Of a stretch of DNA of 64,000 nucleotides, positions 53,052-64,000 are shown piece by piece. Each line of letters opens with the position of its first letter. Within the stretch, counting starts at the first letter, position 1. The translations under genes and the position numbers were made by a program. Source of the DNA: Dirofilaria immitis (lineage: Eukaryota > Nematoda > Chromadorea > Rhabditida > Onchocercidae); the NCBI GenBank assembly GCA_024305405.1, contig JAKNDB010000087.1, positions 372,001 to 436,000 of the forward strand, given 5' to 3'. Under the pieces are notes generated by a model that worked only from the letters and a program-made list of their open reading frames with translations, had not been told where the DNA came from and did not search any database.

Positions 53052-56000
53052 ATGTCTGATAGTAATAGACGGCAAAAAGGACTGCAAAAGCAGCACCAAC
53101 AACAAGTGATTGCTCATGAGGAAATTATTCAGGAAGAGGTAGTTACAGATGAATTGGTCGACGATGCACAGGTGATAATAAATATAATTTCGGTTAATTT
53201 ATTGAGCTAAGTTAAATAAAGTAAAAATAAGGTATGAAGTGTGCTTGAATGACAGCATAGATGGTAAATTTCAAAAATTCGTCTGAACTGATCGTCTGAA
53301 CTGAATAACTACTTTAAGCAATCGTTTTATACTAATCATTAATCTTTATAACGTCGGAATTGAGATTTTTTAAACGCCGTATTCTATGTTTCACTGAAAA
53401 AGTTGGATCCAGCTCAATAAGCTTTGAAACACTATCCCTTAAACTAAATAAGGTGGAAACAATACATTCTTTTATTTCATTGTAGCATGTGACTGAATTA
53501 TTTGGCGTATTGAATGAATCATTTCAAAAATTTTTTCATAAAAATTTTAAATCTTTGATGCACATTATTGGTAATTCAGATTTCTGAAGAAATCGTGGAA
53601 GAAGTTGACATAGAAGGTGAAATTGAAGATGATGTGGAATACCGATTGCAAGGTTTTATGCTTATATTTGAACATGACGTTAAAAATTGTTACTAAGGAT
53701 AAAGATTTACCACTTATAGACTTATTTAATCATTGAGTTGATTAGGAGCACTGTCGCAGAATTTTGTCCTCAAATTATTATGTTCCCAACAACAGTTTTT
53801 AGCTGATGGCTCCTGCAGGATAGTTTATCCGTCACGTGGAAGTAGTATTCCATCGGGAAGTAGACATTACGACGATTTACAGCATGAAAGGGTACGTTTT
53901 CAATTATTAAACAGTACACATTTTTAGTATCAATTTATAACTGGCACCTATATGTCAGTGCCAAAATTGAAGTGAAAGTATAAACTTTGGAATCAAAGAG
54001 GATGCCATGTTGCTATAATTAGATGGAGTTGTATTCTAATAGGTGAAAAGGATGAAATGGGCAATAATTTTTTCTTTCGAAATTTCAGATAGGTGTCGAA
54101 GAACCAGACGACAATCAGTTATGCAATTCCGAAATAGGGCAGATTCAAACAGGACGCGCCGTCCCGGCACACGTTTTTGCCGTTCGAGGAAATAGGGTAG
54201 AGCTTTTCAGATTTTTATAAACTGTTTATAGCAGAACATATTTATTCTATTTGATTTTAATAATTAGTATTTTGCTTATAAATATTGTATTATTCATTTT
54301 TTTTTATTTTGATAGGCGTACTTTTAGATTCATACCATTTTCACAGTCTGCAGGTTGCAAACTGTGTTTAAATTGAACTTCAAGTCAAAGGGAATTTTAT
54401 ATTAAAGACAAGATGTGAAATCTTAATTTTAAGACGATTTTTTGTCAGAATAACATCGACAGTCTTGTATTCTAAAAAAAAAAAGAATTTTATAGATTTT
54501 CGATTACTTCAATTCTACTTTAAAACCGAGTATTTTATTTAAATGATTTTGTTAGATATATCGTATTGATCGGTCAGGTGGTTCAACTACCACTACACCA
54601 GTGCGGACACTAAGCGAGACAAACCGTGGAGCAGCATCGGTTGTAAGTTTTACTGTTTTCATAACTTTATTTAAGGATTTTTCGGCAAATAAGAAATTAA
54701 TGAACAATTATTTTATAAAATTAAAATCTTTGAAGTTTTTAGTCTTTTCGGGAAAACTTCTCGTATTTTTAAATTTTATTTATTCAGATTTGTGCAGAGC
54801 ACTATTTCCTTAAATATTCTTTTACTTCTCATATCTTGAAATTATTTGTAGCATTTACAGTCTTTTAGAAAATAGAATCAAATTGGCGAAGACGTGAAGT
54901 ACCATCTAAATCCAAACCTCCACAAACTGGACCACTCAGTCCACCTTTGGCTTATCGAGCTGCTCAAGCTAGTATTCAACGTAGCAGGGTATTCACTCCA
55001 GTATTGGCAGCTAAATTAGCTCCAAAGAAGTGTTTTCTTTTTCCCAATTTGATTTTATTTCATGTTATTTGCATTTTTGATTGCTTTATTCCATTTCTCT
55101 TGCTTTTAAATAATTTCTGGTTTGAGTTACTCCAATTTTTCATTATTCTGGTTTTGTGATTTTATCTTTATAATAGTATCAATTATGGTAAGCAGTGAAA
55201 ACAGTAATTTGAGTGTTAGGCTTTGATTTACATTTTAGTAGTTTATTTTCTATGCAAAGCAACAACTGTAGATATTAAAGAGACTCCAGAATGAATGATA
55301 TAGACGACACAGCAAAATCAATAATGAAACAATATCTCTTCATATTAATTTTAATTCTTTAAGTTTAATTTAATTTAAGCTCTTTATATGGTTATATGGA
55401 TAAAATGTTATTTTATTTTTAGGCGACCTCTTGGCTCAAAAAAACCGTGCCATTGTACACGTTCAATGTGTTTGAAATTATATTGCGATTGTTTTGCAAA
55501 TGGTGAATTTTGCAATGATTGTGATTGCAAAGACTGCAAAAATACAATTGAATATGAAATTGAAAGGACACGCGCTATTAGAATGTCATTAGAACGTAAC
55601 CCGAATGCATTCAAGCCAAAAATCGGTAATATATAAATAATTAATACGTGGATTAATCGTATAGATTGAAAAATATTTGATTTCTGACGTCGTAAGATAC
55701 ATTCGGGATAGTAATTATACAGCATATACAATCCAATGATCGCACTGCGAGTGATAATCGAACAGTTAAAATGCTAAATTTTACACTGAGTAATAAAGTA
55801 CAACTGATTTATATGGGGTTTTTATTTTCCAGATTTTTATAAAATTTATTGGATAATGGATACTTTAGGTGTTGCTACTAATAGACAAGTGGAACCAGAA
55901 CGATTGCATCAAAAGGATGCCATTGCAAGAAATCGAATTGTTTGAAGAATTACTGCGAGTGTTATGAAGTAATTTTTTCATTTTTAAAGCTATATTTAGA

Positions 56001-57011
56001 TTGTTTTGTTGAGAAAGACATTAGAATGATAGTAAATTTCGATTCTGATGCTGAAAAACAGGAAATGATGGCTTATAAGACGCACTAAAACCCCGTATAA
56101 CAGTTTATGACTTTTTAAGCCGTGTTATGACTATCAGAAATAATTTGATGTTGCTACAAAAAATTGTCATACTTCATTCCTTATCTTCTCCTATTAAAGT
56201 CTGTTCATCAATTGTAGAATTCCTGTGATCAGTTTCTTTCTTCCAATAAAAATGATTTTAAAAATGAACTTCAACTTTAGGCGAAAGTACCGTGTACTGA
56301 CCGATGCAAATGTATATGTTGTCGAAATACAGAATCGGATCGGGTAGCACGCTTGGCAAATACGAAATCAGCTACGGCATTAACTGATATTCGTTCCGCT
56401 GGTGCTATAGGTAATACAGATTTTCATAAGGCGACATTGTATAGTGATGAGGAGAGCGATGATGAAGTACAAGAGCCAAGTGATCCAAAAACGTAAGTAT
56501 ATATTGGCTGAACAGGGAAATTGTCATTGATTTTAGATTCTTTTCAGCCCTAAATTCTAATGTTAGAAGAAGTTATATTGAAACAATAACGAAGATTTCT
56601 GAAATTAGCTTTGTTTATCACTAAAAATTTAGTTGCTATTTGAGAAAGAAATTTGAGCGATGTTCAGAATTTTAAAGTAACATATGGTTTTTTATCAAAC
56701 ACTTTTGGAGAACATTATTGTGTTATAGCAGTTTTTGTCTTCCTTTATCCTTATTTTCTTGTTCTTATCGTAACTAGAGATCTTTCACAACTGACACCAT
56801 TTTTGATTCCAGTTTACCTTGGTTTTACATGACGGATGAAGTGGTAGAAGCAGCAACATTATGTCTTGTAGCACAAGCAGAAGAAATTGAATCCGGCGGG
56901 CAATCAACGCAAGTAGAAATTGAAAAAGCAATTTTGAAAGAATTTGGACGTTGTTTGGGGCAAGTTATTGAAAGTGCGTTGAAGAATTCGAAGAAAACCA
57001 TAGGAAGCTAA
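53052..57011 (+). CDS. LIN54: LIN-54/tesmin-type CXC-domain protein (DREAM/DRM subunit), 10 exons
   Basis: DNA-binding subunit of the DREAM/DRM complex, which reads CHR promoter elements and controls cell-cycle genes in the nucleus. Exons: 53052-53171, 53580-53652, 53746-53891, 54089-54196, 54556-54642, 54869-55029, 55423-55625, 55869-55968, 56281-56492, 56813-57011, about 469 residues. Gln-rich and acidic N-terminus. First CXC domain: [20 protein letters not shown] ... [11 protein letters not shown]. Then the hallmark linker [10 protein letters not shown]. Second CXC domain: [20 protein letters not shown] then [13 protein letters not shown]. The DNA-contacting Tyr is kept in both ([14 protein letters not shown]). 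The C-terminal helical part ([20 protein letters not shown] ... [14 protein letters not shown]) is the family tail. One A is missing in the run 55911-55914, without which the second CXC domain is truncated. Shorter than human LIN54 because of the short N-terminal half. Confidence 0.94.
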
Positions 57012-58494
57012 CGATTTTTATCGATTTTCGATGCGCATTCTGAAATATTAGAGAGAATTTTTTATGTATATGAATTTCATCTTTACTGTCTATACTTTGC
57101 TTTTATTTGGACTATTTATGTTCGTATTTTCTCAACTACTATAATTTTCCGTTCTGAAAGAAGCTTGATATTATTACGGAAAAAAACTAGTGTCATTCCG
57201 AAGAAATATTGATATGCTTGTACTTTATTTTAATCTGTAAATGATATCGTCTTGATTATTTTCCAGTGAAGGATAATTATACGTTATTTCATTAAACCTT
57301 AGAAATCAAAAGCAGGTTTCTATTCCGAAGTAATAATAAAAATTAATCCTCATGGCGATGATTTGAGTAAATAAGGATTTAAGTAAAACTAAACATGTAT
57401 AAATTCAAGATTCGGTGAATTGGGTAGTATTATTTATAATAATGCCGATATCAATTTTTATTCTCATTATTTTGCTACTTGAACATTTTGTCATTTTGAT
57501 AAGTTTATTCTTTCGATTCCTTTTTATACATATACCTTCGTCCTTTGTACGGTAATCTTTAAAGATAAAAAGGCAAAAGGCCGATTTTCACTTTTTTTAT
57601 GCTTGAAATGATTGCTTGGGTGAGGTTCATATGTTCCGTATTCATATTTTTCCTAAAGTTGGCATTTTGAATTTGTGTTTTTCTCCGTACAAACACTATG
57701 TTATTTAAAGCAGTCGAGTTAGTCTTTTCTGGGCTGATAAAGAATTCGAATTTTTCATTTTACACCTGTATATTTAATTTATCACTCACAGAACAGTTGT
57801 TTAAAAAGCTTATCAGCTTATCATAAGCGGTTGCCATTTATTGTTACATGATCGAAAAATATTATTATTTTTATTATTATAACGATAAGTGCAGTCAAAC
57901 TGCGAATATAATATCTTTTTATTTGACTAGAAATTATTGCAAGTAATGATGAAAATTATTGCAGTAAAAATAATCATAATAAAAACATGACTAATTATCT
58001 ATCACTTCATATCTACTACTGTTAATAAATTCAATATTGAATTATTTCTTTGTGCATGTAATTATTATTTCCCTATCATCAGATGTTTAATCATGATGGT
58101 ACTGTACTGTGCTTGACGATTGTTTGCTCAATCATATCCATATAGGCAGATGATGTATTTCATAATAAATATGATCTGTCATAGTTGATGATTTTGTTGA
58201 TATTATTTGTATCTAACAATCGTTATCATAATAGATTAATGACATCGATTTTAACGGATTGATTTAAATGATAGAACATTGTATCAATTTTTGAATTAAT
58301 CCATTACAAATATTTGAATAATCGATGATTAAGGTGTTTCTGCCATCTATAAAGGACAAATTCGCATACACTTTGCGATATGGTATCTTTGTTGTAATAG
58401 ATACAAAGCTATAGAATTCACACAATTCAATAAATCTGAAAAAAAACTCGCTCTCGTCGAGAGATTTGAATTTCCTACTGAGTGTGATGGTAAT
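57012..58494. other. intergenic, LIN-54 3' side
   Basis: No exon. Contains the LIN-54 3' UTR, a short ATT tract near 57862-57880 and a small CTCTCG-T-CGAGAG inverted repeat at 58451-58463. Confidence 0.45.
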
Positions 58495-58544
58495 AGGATG
58501 CGGCCAAAAGCTTGATATATTAATTAGGCTTTTGGCCGTATCCT
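58495..58544. repeat. 17-bp-stem hairpin beside tRNA-Ala
   Basis: AGGATGCGGCCAAAAGC at 58495-58511 pairs with 58528-58544 (17 pairs, one G-T), with a 16-base AT-rich loop. GC-rich in an AT-rich setting. It lies 27 bases beyond the 3' end of the minus-strand tRNA-Ala. Confidence 0.8.
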
Positions 58545-58571
58545 GATATTATTCAAACGATAAAGAAATAT

Positions 58572-58640
58572 GGAGGATGGGGAATCGAACCCCGACCTCT
58601 CGCATGCAAAGCGAGCGCTCTACCTCTGAGCTAATCCCCT
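58572..58640 (-). tRNA. tRNA-Ala (anticodon TGC)
   Basis: Minus strand. D-arm AGCTCAGAGGTAGAGC, anticodon arm CTCGC-TTTGCAT-GCGAG with TGC, and T-loop TTCGATT are all clear. The acceptor reads AGGGGAT against ATCCTCC, so the first pair is A-C, and the T-stem shows only four G-C pairs. Animal tRNA-Ala genes have GGGGGAT here. One G or C lost from each four-base run would explain both, in line with the indels in the protein genes. Without correction it could instead be a damaged copy. Confidence 0.85.
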
Positions 58641-59459
58641 TGTATAATTATAGATTACAAAAATTGTGGTAATTCTGATCCGATATTTCGAGAATTCTTG
58701 TTTGAAATCAAAAAAAAAAAAAAAAACGGAGCTTCTAAATCAGTACTGATACCTTTCTATGCTTTTTTAGTCGTTTTTTGAGAATTTTTTTTTGTTATCA
58801 AATTTTGTCATGATAAATATAATTATGAAAAGGTCGTTGCTCGTTAAAGATGTAATTTTTATATCATACATTGTATATCTATCTACTTATCCTAATCATC
58901 ATTTTATCACAATTTATTAGCTGATTAGCTCTTATCATATCTTTTCCCGCTTCCTATGCAATCATTAATTGAATATACTGCATAGGCGATAAATCTTTTC
59001 TCGCCAATATTTATAGCTTTATTTTGAGAATGTTATATGATAATTTTTTTCGATTACAGCATAATCATTGGTAGAAATTACAGATAAGTAAATGATAATT
59101 TATAGGAAGTATTTATAAAATAGTAGTATTTTTAAATTCAAAAAAAAATTTAAAATATTTGAAATGTTTTTTTCTGAAAGAAAGAAAGAAAAATGAAAAA
59201 AAACTTTAAAAATTAATCGATAAATATTGTAATTTAAGTATTATTTATCGATAATTATTATTCCCTCGATAATAATCAATCATAAATTATTATAGATGCA
59301 TTTTCATCAAAATTTAATTCTTTACAAAAAAAAGAGAGAAAAAAATTGGCATAATCGATACCAATATATCTGATATAGATAATAGTATATTTTTATTGAG
59401 TATTATTTTATAAATAATAGGTTATCGATAATCATTCTCTCCTATTTTTCCAATTTTTT

Positions 59460-59493
59460 TCTCTCTTTATTCCGTCTTTCTATCTCTTTCCTT

Positions 59494-59528
<35 letters not shown>

Positions 59529-59545
59529 TTTCCTTTCTTCGATAT
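59460..59545. repeat. CT-rich polypyrimidine tract
   Basis: CT dinucleotide run with TTTCC interruptions. The minus-strand frame encodes Arg/Glu/Lys runs only and is an artefact. Confidence 0.85.
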
Positions 59546-59646
59546 CGATATAGAAAGTTTGAAATATGTATCTTTCATTTAACAGATAATAGGAGCAATA
59601 AATTGGAATCAATTGATGGAACCAGAGCATTCATCCATAATAGCCT

Positions 59647-59935
<289 letters not shown>

Positions 59936-60601
59936 TTGTTATTGTTGATGATATTGTTTATTGATTCCCTTCTTGTAAATAAATAAATTTAGACTAGTTG
60001 ATTTATTTATAATTTCGATTTTTCAAATCTTCACATAATAGTTAATATTCCCAGAAATGTTTTTATTTCATCTTATTGTTTATAATATATATTTTCTTTT
60101 ATCCATTCATTTCCATTCATAACAAAAATGAAAGAAAATTGCTTCTTTATTCATGTAGCAAGGATATATTATCGAATATTTCAATAACAAATAATGTTAA
60201 TAAGATATAGTATGACAAATACAGTATGAACTTCATGATATTTTTCTACCATATCCCGTTCTCCTATCAAACATTTCATATGGAAATGAAGTGAAATACG
60301 ATATGGAATATGCATTTTTCGAGAATATCACACCTATATTCGGCTTTTCTTTACATCCAGCATATTTCGTGACCATATCATTTCTTATTATTTGAATCCA
60401 TTTGTAATTCAATTTCTCGAAATTATTTTCCACATGAGCTTTTTCATACATCACTCGTTATTTATGTACATTTTCTCAAGATAACATATTATTATCCTAT
60501 CAACATCGTACTGTAAGTGATACAATAAGGGATATATACGATTGATGATAAAAATATGCATCATTCTTAGATACACATATCAAAACAATGTTTCATTCTC
60601 G
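59936..60601. other. 5' flank of the PTR gene
   Basis: AT-rich with no exon. The gene's upstream ATG at 60542 is in the same frame as 60602, but the stretch between does not resemble the family. Confidence 0.4.
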
Positions 60602-63098
60602 ATGCGATACTATTTGCCAACATTAGATAAGAAACTTGCAAGATTATTTGCTTGGTATACGAGCAATTATCTTGTTGATTATTATCCTATATTTATTGCT
60701 TTTCCAATTTTACTTACGAGTATTTTGGCAATTGGCTTTATTTGGATTAATGAACTTACCTTACTTGATGCTCGAAAATTATATACGCCAACATCGGCAC
60801 CAGCTTGGACAGAAGAAAAGATTATGCGAGAAGTTGGTTAAAACTTGAATAGTTAAAACTTGAAAAATGATTCAAATTTTATATTACAAATTAATCCAAT
60901 TTTTACCACTTTTAACAAATTAAACCCATAATAGGATAACGATATAATTAGGAAGAAGGATTACTGTAACGGATATCGTAACTCAACGACTACTGTAATT
61001 GACTATCAAATAAAATAAATTAATTTTTTAAGTAAAAATTATGATAAAATAGTGTATGATAAACAAAAATTTTATTTTTAAAATAAAAAAAAATTAAATT
61101 AATAAATTTATAGCTATGGCCTATACGTATCAATGAATTTTTACCTGAAAGAACATTTGAATGGAATCGTTATTTATATGTAGTTGTACATGGACGCATA
61201 TATCCCGATGGTACATTTCCAAATATTCTTGATGATTTATATTTGAATGAAATTGAATTATTGGAGCGAAGTATTGCGGAGAATGTTTCATGCTCGATAA
61301 ATGATGATGAATGGTTTATTAATTTTACAACAAAATTTGGTGATAAAATTTATTTTCAGGTATTCATCAAATATTTTGTATTTACTAAATGAAATTAATT
61401 ATTTCTTTAAGTTTCAAATTTTTCATCCAATTAATTTATTCAATATTATTAGCTATACATACATACATAAAGCCATTTCAAGGATTTATGTTTAAATTGG
61501 TACGGTGAATGTTATCGTCAAACAAATTTGATTAAATTACTTCAAAATCGTTATCAATTGGAAAAACGTGGTATTAGCATTACCTATCCTCGTGCTAATA
61601 CAAATGGAACATCGATATATTTAGCTTATAATATTGGTGGTGTAGAGGTTGATAAAAATGATACAATTACGGTAATTTTTTTGTTAAAATATTTAATAAT
61701 TGATATATTTATAAATTAATTTTTAGTAAAAGAAAAAAAGGCCTGAATCTCTAAATAGCGATAGTTTTTTTAGTTAAATTTGGAATCTTAAATTATTGAT
61801 GAAATTAGTTTGCTACTGTTTGATTTTTTCGATTAATAAAATGAAAAAAAATGACATATGGAAAGGAAATATAATTGGAAAATGCTATTATATTTTTTTT
61901 TATTACTTATGCATATAATTATCTTATATAATTAATATTATTAATTAATTACTCTATCATGATTTTCATAACTTTATTATCAAATCTATCATTATTCGTC
62001 TTTGTGTTGCAATACTCGTCATCGTTATCTTTTCCATTATTATTTGCAGTTATTATCATTATAAGCTTTATTTTCACATTATCGCAGCCCTCGCCCCTGT
62101 TACTGTTATCACGAAGATTATCATCGTAATCATCATCGTAATCACTATTATCACCATAAGCGTCAACACAAGGGCAGAGAAGAGATAGATCAGTAGAGCC
62201 TTCTTAGCTCAGTCGGTAGAGCATCAGACTTTTAATCTGAGGGTCGCGGGTTCGAGTCCCGCAGAGGGCTGTGCGGTTTATTCCGCCGTCTCCCTTTTTT
62301 CATTTTTATTGAATTTAATAAATAGTTTCTAAGCATTTGAATATACGGCTAGGAAAGAGGACAAGAAATTAGGAAATTGTGAAAGAAGAAGAAAGGCAAA
62401 GAGTGAAAGAAAACAAAATAGATATGAATAGAAAATGGAAAGAATTGGAGAAATGAAGTAAAAGGAAAGAGAAGACAATTATAAATTGTAGAAGATTAAA
62501 GAATACATGGGGTGACGAGAAATACGTAAGATATAATAAATTTCCAAGTACTATTCAAAATAATTTACAATTAAATAATATGGGTTGATATGCGAATTAT
62601 AATTGATAAAGAAAAAAAAACGAAATAAAACGACATCATTGATAGCTTTTCTTTGATTGGCAAATAATTGTCTTATTTGTCAAATAAATAAATTTATTTG
62701 ACAAATAATTAATTGTCTTATTCGTTGAGCAAATTATTTACTATCATTTAACAATAGATATATTTGAGTATAAAAATTGTTATTATATGAAAATCAATAG
62801 GATTGATTGATCTCTCGGAACTGAAATGATATCTTTACTATACACTAAGCGTAGTTGCTAAGCGCATATTTTATCGATATATTTGTAATTATTAACATCT
62901 CTCAATTGTTTGTATATTTTTAAAAAGTTTATGAGAAACAAAAATATTTTGCAATGAAAAAGTTGCAGTCAGTGAAAGGTATGCGATTGTGGTATTTTTA
63001 CGCTTTGATCAGCCATATTTTGATAAAATGGCCATTGCATGGGAAAATGCTGCAACTAAATTTATCACTGAAAAATTTGCAAAAATTTATTAATTGAG
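60602..63098 (+). CDS. patched-related (PTR) membrane protein, 5' part only
   Basis: Sterol-sensing/RND-superfamily protein related to Patched, expanded in nematodes and tied to molting and cuticle. Visible exons: 60602-60832, 61114-61359, 61483-61671, 62969-63098; the rest lies beyond the window. After the start (MRYYLPTLDKKLARLFAWYT) comes the first membrane segment, YPIFIAFPILLTSILAIGFI. The extracellular loop shows LYTPTSAPAWTEEK, FLPERTFEWNRYLYVVVHG, the signature DLCLNWYGECYRQTNLIKLL and NRYQLEKRGISITYPRANTN then IYLAYNIGGVEV. Exon 4 has one T missing in the run 62995-62999. Restored, it reads MRLWYFLRFDQPYFDKMAIA then WENAATKFITEKFAK, with a possible further loss near its end (TATTAATTG). 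Intron 3 hosts tRNA-Lys and intron 4 opens into a long ATT array. Starting Met 60602 fits the family better than 60542. Confidence 0.9.
62198..62270 (+). tRNA. tRNA-Lys (anticodon TTT)
   Basis: All arms are intact: acceptor GCCTTCT/AGAGGGC with one G-T pair, D-arm AGCTCAGTCGGTAGAGC, anticodon arm CAGA-CTTTTAA-TCTG, and T-arm CGCGG-GTTCGAG-TCCCGC overlapping the usual five pairs. The discriminator base as read is T, unusual for Lys. It lies on the same strand inside intron 3 of the PTR gene. Confidence 0.93.
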
Positions 63099-63103
63099 GT
63101 AAG

Positions 63104-63640
<537 letters not shown>

Positions 63641-64000
63641 CTATTCTTTTCTATCGATTATTTTATTTGAAGTTTTTCTGTTTTTTTTTCAAATTTAAAT
63701 TTAATTTAAATTTAAGCGAATCTTTTGATGTTGTTGTAACAAATGGATTGTTGTTGGTTTTTTTTTCAATTTTAGCATATATTTACTTTAATTTTAATTG
63801 AATAAAATAAATAATTTTAATTTTATTTTTTAGAATAATTTTAATTTATTACAAACATTTCTTCTGATATAATTTATTTACTACTAATTTGCATTGTATT
63901 GATAATATGATCGAATGAAAAAATGAAATGAAATTTCTACTTTGATTATTTGTAAACATTTTTGAGTTTTAGAATCAAATATTTTTAATATTTAGATTGA
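63641..64000. other. continuation of PTR intron 4
   Basis: AT-rich, with AAATTTAAATTTAATTTAAA low-complexity words near 63690. No exon recognised before the window ends. Confidence 0.4.

Noticed and set aside
55408..55731. 107-codon minus-strand open frame
   Set aside because: Reverse-strand shadow of the first CXC exon of LIN-54.

Overview
This is eukaryotic, nematode-type DNA and most resembles an onchocercid (filarial) roundworm. The base composition is very AT-rich. Introns end in T-rich tracts followed by CAG. Several start codons sit just downstream of an unpaired TTTCAG-type acceptor, as expected for trans-splicing. The gene set fits too: a patched-related (PTR) protein, an EB-module secreted protein, LIN-54 and a holocytochrome c synthase next to COX15. 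The exact species cannot be read from the sequence.

Layout: 286-6603 (+) FAD synthase (FLAD1 type); 8749-9095 (-) small unknown membrane protein; 11275-11410 (+) possible micro-ORF; 14101-15884 (+) mitochondrial 2-oxoglutarate/malate carrier; 18647-20012 (+) DJ-1/PARK7; 20769-24351 (-) secreted cysteine-rich EB/lustrin-like protein; 27149-29713 (-) beta-tubulin; 31649-33767 (+) holocytochrome c synthase; 34971-38047 (+) COX15 heme A synthase; 43582-44097 (-) minicollagen; 44586-45050 (+) small two-exon candidate; about 45-51 kb decayed BEL/Pao-like retrotransposon pieces and a relic zinc finger; 53052-57011 (+) LIN-54; 58572-58640 (-) tRNA-Ala; 60602-63098 onwards (+) PTR gene cut by the window edge, with tRNA-Lys in an intron. 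Long ATT arrays lie near 41.2, 59.8 and 63.3 kb.

Four genes serve mitochondrial or redox metabolism: FAD synthase, oxoglutarate carrier, holocytochrome c synthase and COX15. The last two form a same-strand pair acting on heme for cytochrome c and cytochrome oxidase.

Three points cut across the window. (1) Almost every conserved gene is broken by one or more single-base indels, nearly all in A or T runs, while its residues and splice phases are otherwise intact. This looks like uncorrected long-read error and not pseudogenisation, so exon models below are given with the indel positions. (2) At least five introns, placed by reading frame and family alignment, begin with GC instead of GT, well above the roughly 1% usual in animals. 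(3) The beta-tubulin carries tyrosine at position 167, the position of the known benzimidazole-resistance change F167Y, with E198 and F200 unchanged.
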